DNA of 64,000 nucleotides from Sphingomonas bisphenolicum (GTDB lineage: Bacteria > Pseudomonadota > Alphaproteobacteria > Sphingomonadales > Sphingomonadaceae), in contig NZ_AP018817.1 in NCBI RefSeq assembly GCF_024349785.1, forward strand, positions 248,001 to 312,000. Reading direction: 5' to 3'. Of the stretch, positions 33,832 through 45,265 are shown one piece after another. Position 1 is the stretch's first letter; each line of letters starts with the position of its first letter. Made by a program: the position numbers and the translations under genes. Under the pieces are notes generated by a model that saw only the letters and a list, made by a program, of their open reading frames with translations, was not told the DNA's origin and searched no databases.

Positions 33832-33899
33832 CCGTTCGCCCTGAGCCTGTCGAAGGGCGCGCGCAACGCCCTTCGACAGGCTCAGGGCGAACGGTTTTT
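33832..33899. repeat. extragenic palindrome, 28-bp perfect stem
   Basis: Bases 33832-33859 and 33867-33894 are perfect reverse complements with a 7-base loop; the arm contains CCCTGAGCCTGTCGAAGGGC, a sequence found in many sphingomonad and other proteobacterial intergenic regions. TTTTT follows on the plus strand, so it can also act as a terminator, although genes on both sides are leftward. Bases 43510-43614 and 40770-40842 carry related elements. Confidence 0.85.
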
Positions 33900-33917
33900 G
33901 CACTTTTATGGCTGCGT

Positions 33918-35198
33918 TCAGCCGCCAGCCGCCCCGTCACGCATCGCCAGCTTGCGGGCGAAATGCACCTCGATCGCGCGGGCGACGCCGCGGGCGATCT
34001 TGCCCTGCCCCTCGCGCGAGGAAAGGAAGGCGCTGTCGTCGGCGTTGCTGACATAGCCGGTTTCGAACAGGATCGACGGCGTGTCCGGCGCTTTCAGGAC
34101 CATCAACGATGCGAAGCGGTGATAGGCGCTGCGGAACGGTACATAGGGCGCCGCCTCCCGCTGCAACAGCCGCGCAAAGTTGGCCGATATGTTCATCGAT
34201 TCGCGCTGAGTCAGGTCGATCAGGATGGACGAGACGTCGCCCGACTGGCCGCCCAGATTGACGCCGTTGATGATGTCCGCCTTATTTTCCCGCGCCGCCA
34301 GCCGTGCCGCTTCGCGATCGGACGCCGTTTCCGACAGCGTATAGACGGTCGCACCATGGGCTTCGGTATTTTCTGCCGCATCGGCATGGATCGAGATGAA
34401 CAGGTCCGCGCCCAGCTTGCGGGCGATGCCATAACGTTCCTGCAGCACCAGGAATTTATCGTCGTCGCGGGTCAGCGCCACGCGCACCCGGCCGGACTTG
34501 ACCAACTGATCGCGAATCGCCTGGGCGATGGCCAGCGTCACGTCTTTCTCGCGCTTGCCATTTTCCTTGTTGATCGCGCCGGGATCATGGCCGCCATGAC
34601 CTGCGTCGATCACCACCAGCGGCCGGGCGCCGTCATGCGCCCCCTCCACCTGCGGCAGCGAAACGCCGCGCGCCGCGGCGGGGATCGGCACGGTGATCGA
34701 ATGGATGCGCTTTTGCGGACGCGCCGCCATGTCGGCAGGGCCGTCGAAGCGCGTGCGCCCCTTGCCCACTTCGGCGCGGAACCGGCTGTCGCTCACGCCC
34801 TGTAGCGAGAAGCTGAGCGACTTTCCGTCCTGCGCCAGCCGCGCATTGCCCAGCGTCGCCGGGGTGGAGAGGTCCAGCACCACGCGGGCCGTGTCGCCGC
34901 TCAACTGGCCCTGGCGCACGGCGGCGATGGCGCCGTTGCCCGGCGTGAACCGTCCCCTGCCCATTTGCGCGCCGTTGATGTCGAGCGCGATGCGGCGCGG
35001 CGAATCCAGCAGAAAGGCCGAAGCCCCGTCCACGCGGTCGTCGAAGCGCACGACGACGGTGTCATCCTGCACGTCCACGCCGGATATGCCGCCGGCGCTG
35101 CCGGGGACCGCCATCAATATCGTGCCTGCCAGGGCAATGCTTTGGAGCATACGCCGCTTGTGCGACGCGCGCCTGTCGGCCGTCCAGCCAAATTTCAT
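33918..35198 (-). CDS. amiC: N-acetylmuramoyl-L-alanine amidase (AmiC-type, AMIN domain)
   Basis: 426 residues from ATG 35198 (an in-frame ATG at 35246 has AAGGAG only 2 bases away and lengthens an already complete signal). The signal is MKFGWTADRRASHKRR plus a hydrophobic stretch ending near GSAGG. Next is an AMIN domain (about 40-140) for septal targeting, then Amidase_3 with zinc ligands in VIDAGHGGHDPG, the Glu of NGKREKDV, SIHADAAE and the catalytic Glu in ILFETGYVSN. It removes peptide stems during daughter-cell separation and acts in the periplasm. Located upstream of mrcA. Confidence 0.93.
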   Translation of the reverse strand: MKFGWTADRRASHKRRMLQSIALAGTILMAVPGSAGGISGVDVQDDTVVVRFDDRVDGASAFLLDSPRRIALDINGAQMGRGRFTPGNGAIAAVRQGQLSGDTARVVLDLSTPATLGNARLAQDGKSLSFSLQGVSDSRFRAEVGKGRTRFDGPADMAARPQKRIHSITVPIPAAARGVSLPQVEGAHDGARPLVVIDAGHGGHDPGAINKENGKREKDVTLAIAQAIRDQLVKSGRVRVALTRDDDKFLVLQERYGIARKLGADLFISIHADAAENTEAHGATVYTLSETASDREAARLAARENKADIINGVNLGGQSGDVSSILIDLTQRESMNISANFARLLQREAAPYVPFRSAYHRFASLMVLKAPDTPSILFETGYVSNADDSAFLSSREGQGKIARGVARAIEVHFARKLAMRDGAAGG

Positions 35199-35720
35199 TT
35201 GGGCTAATCCGTTCAGCGTCCCCACGCTAAATTCCGGATTAAGCATCGCTCCTTGTGGCCCGGTAAAATGAGAAGGTTAACTCGTCCTTCACGATGAATA
35301 GAGCATCGATAGCCCGACCGGCGGACACGGCATTATATTTCAGGCGGCCGTTGCCCCGTCGGTATTTGACTGCTACCCATTCATATTCCTGAAAGACTTG
35401 CCGATATCATGGCAGCCTTGCGGGGCAATGAGACAGGCACCGGCGGAGGCAGCATTTGCCCCCCGCAGTGTCGCAAACAGGTTGACGCTGCATGAGGCAT
35501 GATTTCCATTCCACGCTTGCCCCGGTCACGGGCGATGCGGCGTGGATGGTCCGGCCCGGCGATTTGTCCGGCCCTGCCGACGCAGCAGACGCGCATAATT
35601 TCCTTCAAACCTGGACGATGCCGACATCCGCGCCCTTAACGGAGCGCGCCCGGCCGTCCCTTCACTATCGCGTGGCGGCGCGGCCCTGTGCCGCAGCCCG
35701 TCCACGCCGGAGATATATAA
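35199..35720. other. rne: divergent promoter and RNase E leader region, about 520 bases
   Basis: No supported gene lies between the amiC start and the rne start. RNase E genes typically have long 5' untranslated regions that mediate autoregulation, so this is probably the rne leader together with both promoters. TTGAC-type -35 candidates occur near 35367 and 35481 without a convincing -10 partner. No specific RNA fold was identified. Confidence 0.45.
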
Positions 35721-38483
<2,763 letters not shown>

Positions 38484-38507
38484 GGCCGGACTTAGGCTGT
38501 TATGAAC

Positions 38508-38554
38508 AAGCGCCGCTGTCCATCCGGTCCCGACCGGTGCGCAGCGGCGCTTTT
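38508..38554 (+). terminator. Rho-independent terminator of rne
   Basis: A stem AAGCGCCGCTG / CAGCGGCGCTT (11 bp) encloses a second inner CCGGT/ACCGG stem and is followed by TTTTCGTT, 24 bases after the rne stop codon. Confidence 0.85.
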
Positions 38555-38647
38555 CGTTGCCCCCTCCCTCTTCACGGCAGGTTCAGGCCGACCTTGGCAC
38601 GAAGCCGCCGTGACGGTCTGCCCCTCTTTGCCCATGGCGCGCCGCTG

Positions 38648-39997
38648 ATGCGGGCGCGGCTCAAAATTTGCGTGCTGGCGATCGCCGCGCTCGCCTGCAC
38701 GGCGCAGCCAGCGGTGGCCCAGCAAATATTGCGCGATGCCGAAACCGAAGCCTTCATGGCTGACATGTCGGGCCAGTTGGTCAAGGCCGCCGGCATGGAG
38801 CCGAAAAACGTCCAGGTCCTCGTCATCAACGACCCGGAAATCAACGCCTTCGTCGCGGGCGGCCAGATCGTCTGGGTGCATAGCGGGCTGATCGCCCAGG
38901 CCGACAATGTGAACCAGTTGCAGGGCGTCGTTGCGCACGAACTGGGCCATATCGAAGGCGGCCATGTCGTCCGCTTCGGCGAGGGGATCAAGGAGGCCAC
39001 CGGCGTCACCCTGCTCAGCCTGGTGCTGGGCGCGGCCGCGATCGCGGCGGGCGGGGCGGAAGCGGGCATGGGCATCATGGGCCTGGGCCAGCAGGCGGCG
39101 ATGACCAAGTTCCTGGCCTTTTCCCGCGGGCAGGAAAGCTCGGCCGATCTGGCCGGCGCGCGGTACCTGTCGAAGGCGGGTCTCAGCGGCAAGGGCAGCC
39201 TGGAATTTTTCAAGAAGCTGCAAAATCAGGAATATCGCCTCGCGATCCCGCAGGACAACAGCTACGGACGCACCCATCCGCTGTCGGGCGAGCGCATCAA
39301 CGTGCTGCGCGAAGTCTATACCGTCGATCCGGCCTGGGACCGGCCGCCGGACAAGGTGCTGGAGGCGCGGTTCGAACGGATCAAGGCCAAGCTGATCGGC
39401 TTCGTGTCCGAACCCACCCAGACCTTGCAGAAATATCCCGAAACCGACCAGTCGATCCCGGCCCATTATGCGCGCGCCTATGCCTGGCATAAGGGCGCCT
39501 ATCCGCAAAGGGCGCTGGACGAGGCCGACGCCCTGCTCGCCGCCGCACCGCATGACCCCTATTTCCTCGAACTCAAGGGCCAGATCCTGCTCGAGAGCGG
39601 CCGCCCGAGGGACGCGGTGGCGCCGCTGCGCGACGCGGTCAAGATCACCAACCAGCCGCTGATCTCAGTGCTACTCGCCCACGCGCTGATCGCGACCGAG
39701 GATGAGAGTAATTTCGCCGAGGCCGAGCAGGTGCTGCGCCTTGCGGTCCAGCGCGACCGGGAAAATCCCTTTGCCTGGTATCAGTTGGGCGTCGTCTATG
39801 AACGGCGCGGCGACACGCCGCGCGCGGCGCTGGCGACGGCGGAACGCTATGCGATGATGGGCGAACATCCCATGGCGCTGCGCAGCGCCGACGCCGCGAT
39901 GCAGGGATTGCAGGCCGGCACGGTTGACTATCTGCGGGCGCAGGATATCGCGATGACATCCCGCGCCGCGATCGAGCAGCAGCTCAAGAAAAGATAG
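38648..39997 (+). CDS. M48 family metallopeptidase with TPR repeats (BepA-like)
   Basis: 449 residues from ATG 38648, chosen because it begins a proper signal peptide (MRARLKICVLAIAALACTAQPAVAQ). The zinc site is HELGH at 97-101 (VVAHELGHIEGG), and the third ligand is in GQESSADLAGARYL. The C-terminal 230 residues form TPR-like helices. BepA-type periplasmic proteases check assembly of outer-membrane proteins such as LptD. The gene is followed 2 bases after its stop by the DsbA-like gene, so they form an operon. Confidence 0.92.
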   Translation: MRARLKICVLAIAALACTAQPAVAQQILRDAETEAFMADMSGQLVKAAGMEPKNVQVLVINDPEINAFVAGGQIVWVHSGLIAQADNVNQLQGVVAHELGHIEGGHVVRFGEGIKEATGVTLLSLVLGAAAIAAGGAEAGMGIMGLGQQAAMTKFLAFSRGQESSADLAGARYLSKAGLSGKGSLEFFKKLQNQEYRLAIPQDNSYGRTHPLSGERINVLREVYTVDPAWDRPPDKVLEARFERIKAKLIGFVSEPTQTLQKYPETDQSIPAHYARAYAWHKGAYPQRALDEADALLAAAPHDPYFLELKGQILLESGRPRDAVAPLRDAVKITNQPLISVLLAHALIATEDESNFAEAEQVLRLAVQRDRENPFAWYQLGVVYERRGDTPRAALATAERYAMMGEHPMALRSADAAMQGLQAGTVDYLRAQDIAMTSRAAIEQQLKKR

Positions 39998-39999
39998 AT

Positions 40000-40764
40000 A
40001 TGACAGACCAGACCCGGCCCAGCTTTCGCGCGGCCCTTTCCAACAGGACGATACAGATGACCCTTGGCGCCCTCGCCCTGACCGCCATTGCCGGCGTCGC
40101 GCTGGCCGCGCAGGCGCCCGCCAGCGTCAACGCCAGTGACAAGGCCGCGATCGAGAAGATCGTCCACGACTATATACTGGAGCATCCCGAAATTATCCCG
40201 CAGGCGGTGGAGAAGTTGCAGGCCAAGCGCATGTCGAGCACCATCGACGCCAGCCGCAGCACGCTCGAAACCCCCTATGCGGGCGCCTGGGAAGGCGCGG
40301 CCAATGCCGATGTCATCGTGGTCGAATTTTTCGACTATGCCTGCGGCTATTGCCGCGCCTCTCTGCCCGACCTGGCCAAGCTGGTCGCGAACGACGCAAA
40401 GGTGAAGGTCGTCTATCGCGAACTCCCCATCCTGTCGGATGAAAGCAGCGCCGCGGCCAAGGTTTCGCTGCTGGCGGCCGAACGCGGTCAATATATGGCC
40501 TATCACAAGGCCCTGTACGGCGCGGGCAAGGTGACGCGCGACACGATCGTGGCGGCGGCGGCCAAGGCGGGCATCACCCGGTCGGAAGCCGAAGCCGCAA
40601 TCGCATCGAGCAAATATGATGCCGAAATCCAGTCCAACATCGCGCTCGCCCAGAAATTGCAGGCCAGCGGTACGCCGACCTTCGTGATCGGCGGCCAGGT
40701 ACTGAACGGCGCAGTGGGCTATGACGCGCTCAAGGACGGCGTGGCGAGCGCGCGGGGGAAGTAA
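40000..40764 (+). CDS. DsbA-family thiol:disulfide oxidoreductase
   Basis: 254 residues. An N-terminal membrane/signal segment (about 18-36) is followed by a thioredoxin fold with active site CGYC (Cys115, Cys118) inside VEFFDYACGYCRASLPDL and the cis-Pro loop SGTPTFVIGG. It resembles the DsbA/Com1 type, acting in the periplasm on disulfide formation or isomerisation. It lies 2 bases after the BepA-like protease gene, suggesting a shared envelope-folding role. Confidence 0.93.
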   Translation: MTDQTRPSFRAALSNRTIQMTLGALALTAIAGVALAAQAPASVNASDKAAIEKIVHDYILEHPEIIPQAVEKLQAKRMSSTIDASRSTLETPYAGAWEGAANADVIVVEFFDYACGYCRASLPDLAKLVANDAKVKVVYRELPILSDESSAAAKVSLLAAERGQYMAYHKALYGAGKVTRDTIVAAAAKAGITRSEAEAAIASSKYDAEIQSNIALAQKLQASGTPTFVIGGQVLNGAVGYDALKDGVASARGK

Positions 40765-40769
40765 TCCTC

Positions 40770-40842
40770 ATCCGTTCGCTTCGAACGTGCCGAGAAACGG
40801 GAAGCGCTCCGCTTCGTTTCTCGACCTCGCTCGAACGAACGG
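40770..40842. repeat. extragenic palindrome
   Basis: A long imperfect inverted repeat: CCGTTCG...CGAACGG outer arms and CGAGAAACG-GGAAGCG / GCTTCGTTTCTCG inner arms. It belongs to the same family of intergenic palindromes as at 43510-43614. It lies just after the DsbA-like gene. Confidence 0.65.
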
Positions 40843-40906
40843 ACTCTTCCGGCCTCAGCCATTGACTTCGCCCCCCCTTTTGCCTATCGGACGCCCCCTG
40901 ACTGGC

Positions 40907-40932
40907 GGCCGCTGCTTTGGCGGCCCTTTTTT
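40907..40932 (+). terminator. Rho-independent terminator between dsbA-like gene and rpmH
   Basis: GGCCGC-N7-GCGGCC followed by CTTTTTT. It most likely ends the protease-DsbA transcript. A possible promoter TTGACT-N17-TATCGG (40862-40890) lies just before it, but a start there would run straight into this terminator, so the rpmH promoter may lie downstream. Confidence 0.6.
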
Positions 40933-40970
40933 GTCACGCCTGATTCTCTAGTTGTTTTGAGGAATGAACG

Positions 40971-41105
40971 ATGAAGCGCACTTTTCAGCCGAGCAATCTG
41001 GTTCGGAAGCGCCGTCACGGTTTCCGCGCGCGCATGGCGACCCCCGGCGGCCGCAATGTGATTCGCGCGCGCCGTTCGCGCGGCCGCAAGAGCCTGAGCG
41101 CCTGA
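40971..41105 (+). CDS. rpmH: 50S ribosomal protein L34
   Basis: Read directly: 44 residues [17 protein letters not shown], then [20 protein letters not shown] and GRKSLSA. This is the complete L34 sequence, highly basic, in the large ribosomal subunit. GAGGAATGA lies just upstream of ATG 40971. It is followed by rnpA, yidD and yidC, the conserved arrangement. Confidence 0.98.
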   Translation: MKRTFQPSNLVRKRRHGFRARMATPGGRNVIRARRSRGRKSLSA

Positions 41106-41137
41106 TCGACGCGCCGCCGTCCGCTGCGCCTGCCGTC

Positions 41138-41551
41138 ATGAGCAGGCGTGCGGATTTTCTGGCGGCGAATCGCGGACGCCGCGCGCCTATGCCGGGATTC
41201 GTCCTGCTGGTGCGCGAACGCGGCGATGGCGACCCGGCGATGCGTATCGGCATCACGGTCACGAAGAAGATTGGCGGCGCCGTCATCCGCAACCGGATGA
41301 AGCGCCGCTTTCGCGTTCTGGCGCGCGCACTGCTGCCGGCCCATGGCATTGCCGGCGCGGATCATGTGCTGATCGGCCGCGAAGGCGGGATCGAACGCGA
41401 CTTTGCGCTGCTGCACGCCGAACTGGGCAAGGCGCTCGGCAAGATCATGACGCGCCCGGTCGATCCGCCGCGCGGCCCGGCACGCCCCCGCAGGGGCAAA
41501 CCCGCCAAAAAGAGCGATACGCCTGCGGCGCGTTCAAGCGAACAGCCGTGA
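41138..41551 (+). CDS. rnpA: ribonuclease P protein component
   Basis: 137 residues from ATG 41138 ([20 protein letters not shown]), which matches the usual RnpA opening; the frame is open further upstream through rpmH but is not coding there. The conserved RNR-like block is [15 protein letters not shown], binding RNase P RNA for tRNA 5' maturation. The start has no good ribosome-binding site; coupling to rpmH, 32 bases upstream, is possible, and an earlier CTG start cannot be excluded. The C-terminal tail is Arg/Pro/Lys-rich. Confidence 0.93.
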   Translation: MSRRADFLAANRGRRAPMPGFVLLVRERGDGDPAMRIGITVTKKIGGAVIRNRMKRRFRVLARALLPAHGIAGADHVLIGREGGIERDFALLHAELGKALGKIMTRPVDPPRGPARPRRGKPAKKSDTPAARSSEQP

Positions 41552-41760
41552 TCGCCCGCCTGCTGATCCTGATCGCGCGCTTCTGGCAACTTGGCCCTTC
41601 GCGCGTCCTGCCCCCTACCTGCCGCTACGCCCCCTCCTGTTCGGAATATGCGATTCAGGCGATCCGCAAATATGGCGCGATCAAGGGTAGCTGGCTGGGG
41701 TTCAAGCGGCTAATGCGATGCCACCCATGGGGCGGGTCGGGCTACGACCCGGTCCCCTGA
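41548..41760 (+). CDS. yidD: membrane protein insertion efficiency factor YidD
   Basis: 70 residues starting with GTG 41548, which overlaps the rnpA stop (GTGA). The family signature is [19 protein letters not shown] with its Cys residues, then [36 protein letters not shown] ending. It has an N-terminal amphipathic helix and is thought to help YidC insert proteins at the inner membrane. Sits between rnpA and yidC. Confidence 0.96.
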   Translation: MIARLLILIARFWQLGPSRVLPPTCRYAPSCSEYAIQAIRKYGAIKGSWLGFKRLMRCHPWGGSGYDPVP

Positions 41761-41792
41761 CCCGATAGACATAAGACGGCGGAGCCGAACAC

Positions 41793-43496
41793 GTGGACGA
41801 CAAGAAGAATATCATTCTGGCGGTGCTGCTGACCGCGGCGATCCTGTTCGGCTGGCCCTATGTCTCGCATTATGTCTTTCCCGCGGCCAATCCGCCGGCG
41901 ACGAAGATCGAAGGCGGCAAGACCACCCCGGTTGCGGCCCCCGGCACCGACACGGCCGACGGCCCTGCGACGATTCGCGACCGCGCCATCGTGCTGAAGG
42001 AAAGTCCGCGCGTGCCGATCCGTACGCCCAAGCTGACCGGATCGATCAACCTGCGCGGCGCGCGCATCGACGACATCGTGCTGCCAACCTATCGCGAGAC
42101 GATCGCCAAGGATTCGCCCGCCGTTCGCCTGTATAGCCCCAGCGGCACGCAGGACGCCTATTTCGCCGGCTTCGGCTGGCAGGGCGAAGGCCTAAAGACG
42201 CCGAACAGGGACACGCTCTGGACCGCGCAGGGCAGCGAACTGACGCCGACCAGCCCGGTGACGCTGACCTGGAACAACGGCGCGGGCCAGACTTTCGAAA
42301 TCCGCCTGTCGGTCGATGAAAATTACATGATCTCGGCCGCGCAGAAGGTGTCGAACAGCGGCGCGGGCGCGGTGGGCGTGAAGCCGTACAGCTATATCAG
42401 CCGCACCGGCATCCCCAAGGACCCCGACACCTGGACCATCCATGTCGGGCCGATGGGCGTGTTCAACGGCGCGGCCAACTATGACGTGAACTACAAGGAT
42501 CTGGACAAGGGTCCGTCGACTCAGAGCTTCCAGTCCAAGGGCGGCTGGATCGGCTTCACCGACAAATATTGGCTGTCCGCGCTGATTCCCGGCGCCAACG
42601 CCGATTTCGCCGGCCAATTCCGTAAAGGCGCCGGCACGCAATATCAGGCGGACGCCGCGCTCGGTTCGACCATGCTGGCGCCCGGCAAGGCGGCGACGCA
42701 GAGCATTCGCCTCTATGTCGGCGCCAAGGAAGTGAAGACGCTCCAGGCCTATGAGCGGAACGGCGTGAAGTTGTTCGACCGAGCGATCGACTGGGGATGG
42801 TTCTACTGGTTCGAACAGCCGATCTTCGCGCTGCTCCACTGGCTGTTCGAAACGCTGGGCAATTTCGGCGTGGCGATCATCTGCCTCACTTTCTGCGTCC
42901 GCGCGCTCATGTTCCCGGTCGCCCAGCGCCAGTTCGCCAGCATGGCTGCGATGCGCGCGGTGCAGCCCAAGATGAAGGCGCTGCAGGAGAAATATAAGGA
43001 CGACAAGCCGCAACTGCAGCAGAAGATGATGGAATTGTACAAGCAGGAGAAGGTCAACCCGCTGGCCGGCTGCCTGCCCATCTTCATCCAGATCCCGATC
43101 TTCTTCGCGCTCTACAAGGTATTGCAGTTGACGATCGAAATGCGGCACCAGCCCTTCGTCCTGTGGATCAAGGATCTGTCCGCGCCCGATCCGCTGCATA
43201 TCTTCAACCTGTTCGGTCTGCTGCCCTTCACCCCGCCCTCTTTCCTGGCGATCGGTGTGCTGGCGCTGCTGCTGGGCATCAGCATGTATTTCCAGTTCAA
43301 GCTGAACCCGGCCCAGATGGACCCGATGCAGCAGCAGATCTTCTCGATCATGCCGTGGATGATGATGTTCATCATGGCGCCGTTCGCGGCGGGCCTGCTG
43401 GTCTACTGGATCACCAACAACTGCCTGTCGATGGCGCAGCAATGGTGGCTGTACAAGCGCCACCCCGTGCTGAGCACGGCGAGCGCAGCGAAGTAA
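41793..43496 (+). CDS. yidC: membrane protein insertase YidC
   Basis: 567 residues starting with GTG 41793. N-terminal membrane helix (about 5-25), a periplasmic beta domain to about 340, then the conserved insertase helices (FGVAIICLTFCVRALMFPVA, NPLAGCLPIFIQIPIFFALY, IFSIMPWMMMFIMAPFAAGL). It inserts inner-membrane proteins with or without SecYEG. Operon rpmH-rnpA-yidD-yidC-engB. Confidence 0.97.
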   Translation: MDDKKNIILAVLLTAAILFGWPYVSHYVFPAANPPATKIEGGKTTPVAAPGTDTADGPATIRDRAIVLKESPRVPIRTPKLTGSINLRGARIDDIVLPTYRETIAKDSPAVRLYSPSGTQDAYFAGFGWQGEGLKTPNRDTLWTAQGSELTPTSPVTLTWNNGAGQTFEIRLSVDENYMISAAQKVSNSGAGAVGVKPYSYISRTGIPKDPDTWTIHVGPMGVFNGAANYDVNYKDLDKGPSTQSFQSKGGWIGFTDKYWLSALIPGANADFAGQFRKGAGTQYQADAALGSTMLAPGKAATQSIRLYVGAKEVKTLQAYERNGVKLFDRAIDWGWFYWFEQPIFALLHWLFETLGNFGVAIICLTFCVRALMFPVAQRQFASMAAMRAVQPKMKALQEKYKDDKPQLQQKMMELYKQEKVNPLAGCLPIFIQIPIFFALYKVLQLTIEMRHQPFVLWIKDLSAPDPLHIFNLFGLLPFTPPSFLAIGVLALLLGISMYFQFKLNPAQMDPMQQQIFSIMPWMMMFIMAPFAAGLLVYWITNNCLSMAQQWWLYKRHPVLSTASAAK

Positions 43497-43509
43497 GCCA
43501 AGCACCACG

Positions 43510-43614
43510 CCCGTTCGTTTCGAGCTTGTCGAGAAACGGATGCCAACGGCCCTCGACAAGCCTGTCCGGAGCGACTGCTGCAAGCAGTCAGTCGAAGGGC
43601 TCGAAACCGAACGG
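43510..43614. repeat. compound extragenic palindrome between yidC and engB
   Basis: Contains CCGTTCGTTTCGAGCTTGTCGAGAAACGG and, near the other end, a TTCGAGCCCTTCGACTGACTG-type complement (shown in pieces here: left part 43511-43540, right part 43590-43614), plus an inner CTGCTGCAAGCAG hairpin. It belongs to the sphingomonad intergenic palindrome family, also seen at 40770 and 33832. Confidence 0.65.
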
Positions 43615-43622
43615 AGTGTGGA

Positions 43623-44270
43623 ATGACGGACCAAGATAACGCGGACTTCATCGAGGAAGCGCGCAAGCTCTTCAGCGGGCCGATTTCCTTCCTCAAGTCC
43701 GCGCCCACGCTCGACTTCCTGCCCGACATGGACGTGAACGAAGTCGCCTTTGCGGGCCGGTCCAATGTCGGCAAATCCTCGCTGCTGAATGCGCTGACCA
43801 ACCGCAATGGCCTCGCCCGCACCTCCAACACGCCAGGCCGGACGCAGGAACTCAACTTCTTCGACGTGGGCGAACCGCTGCGCTTCCGCCTGGTCGACAT
43901 GCCGGGCTATGGCTATGCCAAGGCGCCCAAGGACATCGTGCGCAAATGGAAGTTCCTGGTGAACGACTATCTGCGCGGGCGCGCCTCGCTCAAGCGCGCG
44001 CTGGTGCTGATCGACAGCCGCCATGGCATCAAGGATGTCGACAATGACATGCTCGACATGCTCGATGGCGCGGCGGTCAGCTATCGCATCGTCCTGACCA
44101 AGGCAGACAAGATCAAGGCGAGCGAATTGGCGGCCGTGACCAAAGCCACCGCCGACGCGATCCGCAAGCGCCCCGCCGCCCATCCCGACATCATCGTCAC
44201 GTCGAGCGAAAAGGGCATGGGCATCCCCGAATTGCGCGCAGCGGTGCTGCAAAGCGTGACCCAGGGATAG
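43623..44270 (+). CDS. engB: ribosome biogenesis GTP-binding protein EngB/YsxC
   Basis: 215 residues. G1 [11 protein letters not shown]2 Thr in NTPGRTQ, G3 DMPGYGYA, G4 TKAD, and G5-like TSSEKG. An essential GTPase for 50S ribosome assembly. It follows yidC, separated by a palindromic repeat, and its stop directly abuts the PhnA-like start. Confidence 0.97.
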   Translation: MTDQDNADFIEEARKLFSGPISFLKSAPTLDFLPDMDVNEVAFAGRSNVGKSSLLNALTNRNGLARTSNTPGRTQELNFFDVGEPLRFRLVDMPGYGYAKAPKDIVRKWKFLVNDYLRGRASLKRALVLIDSRHGIKDVDNDMLDMLDGAAVSYRIVLTKADKIKASELAAVTKATADAIRKRPAAHPDIIVTSSEKGMGIPELRAAVLQSVTQG

Positions 44271-44579
44271 ATGGCCATGGCCGACGACGACTATGTCTAT
44301 GACGAAGCCAGCGGCGAATGGATCAGCGCGGCGAACGCCGCAGCGGCAACCGATGCCATCGATCCCGTCGAAGTCCGCGATTCGGTCGGCAATTTGCTGG
44401 CCGACGGCGACCAGGTCACGTTGATCAAGGATCTGACCGTCAAGGGTGCGGGCCAGACGTTGAAGCGCGGCACGCTCATCAAGTCGATCCGCCTGACCGG
44501 CGACGCCCAGGAAATCGACTGCCGCTATGACGGAATCAAGGGTCTGGTGCTGCGCGCGGAGTTCGTCCGCAAACGCTGA
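44271..44579 (+). CDS. PhnA-like protein lacking the zinc ribbon
   Basis: 102 residues. The C-terminal domain (about residues 35-102; SVGNLLADGDQVTLIKDLTVKGAG ... GIKGLVLRAEFVRKR in pieces) matches the PhnA/YjdM family. The N-terminal zinc ribbon of E. coli PhnA (CPKC and CPEC) is replaced by DDDYVYDEASGEWISAANA, which keeps the spacing and the YxYDE/W core but no cysteine. PhnA proteins are not required for phosphonate use in E. coli and their role is unclear. ATG 44271 follows the engB stop immediately; ATG 44277 is an alternative. Confidence 0.83.
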   Translation: MAMADDDYVYDEASGEWISAANAAAATDAIDPVEVRDSVGNLLADGDQVTLIKDLTVKGAGQTLKRGTLIKSIRLTGDAQEIDCRYDGIKGLVLRAEFVRKR

Positions 44580-44586
44580 GAGGCCG

Positions 44587-45138
44587 TCAGAACAGGCTAT
44601 ATTGCGCATCGCCCTTTAGCGGCCAGCAGCCCACTATCTCATGCCGGGTGCGGCCGACATGGCTGCACAGCAGCACCACTTCCTCCACATGCCAGCCGAA
44701 CCCGTCGATGCGCCGCTGCTGCGGCCGCCCGTCGCTATAGTATAGGGTCTGGTGCGGGCTGAAGCTCCAGCCCGGACGCGGCGTCGCCCCGGCGCGCGCC
44801 ATTGCGGCGGCGACCTGTTGTTGCACCTTCTTCAATCCCGCAATGCTGCGCGATGGCCGTAGGGCCGCCGACCGGCCGCCAAAGTTCACACCGTCCATCA
44901 GCAGGTCGAACGGCTCCGCCATGATCCCCGCCGCTGCCCGGCGCAGCGCCTTGATAAGTTCATAGGGATAGTCCGGCCAGTCGGTCGTGATGCCGAGCGT
45001 GACATGCTGATGTTCGGGACGGATGCGGTCCGCCCCCGGCGCCAGCGTCGCGGCGAAATGGTCGATCTGCCGCGCGACGACCGGCGGCGGCTTGAGCGCG
45101 AAAAAGGGGCGGTAAAGCAGCGCGGCGCGGCTTTCCAT
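44587..45138 (-). CDS. 2'-5' RNA ligase/cyclic phosphodiesterase family protein (LigT-like)
   Basis: 183 residues from ATG 45138 (GGGAG site 8 bases upstream). The two H-x-T-x catalytic motifs of the 2H phosphoesterase family are HVTLG and HQTLY. Such enzymes open 2',3'-cyclic phosphates or process 2'-5' RNA linkages. Its promoter region contains an alphaproteobacterial LexA box (45168-45182), only 30 bases upstream of the start, suggesting SOS control. Confidence 0.88.
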   Translation of the reverse strand: MESRAALLYRPFFALKPPPVVARQIDHFAATLAPGADRIRPEHQHVTLGITTDWPDYPYELIKALRRAAAGIMAEPFDLLMDGVNFGGRSAALRPSRSIAGLKKVQQQVAAAMARAGATPRPGWSFSPHQTLYYSDGRPQQRRIDGFGWHVEEVVLLCSHVGRTRHEIVGCWPLKGDAQYSLF

Positions 45139-45167
45139 GGCGGCAACTCCCGAATCATATCCGATAT

Positions 45168-45182
45168 GTTCATTATATGTTC
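45168..45182. promoter_or_regulatory. LexA (SOS) box GTTC-N7-GTTC
   Basis: GTTCATTATATGTTC fits the alphaproteobacterial LexA-binding direct repeat GTTC-N7-GTTC exactly, and an overlapping dyad TGTTC-TTAT-GAACA follows. It is located between the divergent LigT-like gene (30 bases from its start) and the flavin-oxidase-like gene (84 bases), where a repressor could control both. Confidence 0.55.
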
Positions 45183-45265
45183 TTATGAACAGAAGTCGAA
45201 TCCGATCGATGGAACCCGACTCGCCCTGTCCTGCGTTAAGACCCGATCGAGCAGAGGAGACGCAC

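Noticed and set aside
40862..41760. Chromosome origin near rpmH
   Set aside because: rpmH-rnpA-yidC is often near oriC in other bacteria, but no dnaA, DnaA-box cluster or AT-rich unwinding region was found here.
42192..44609. 805-codon minus-strand frame across yidC and engB
   Set aside because: It overlaps two unmistakable housekeeping genes and has no recognisable domain.
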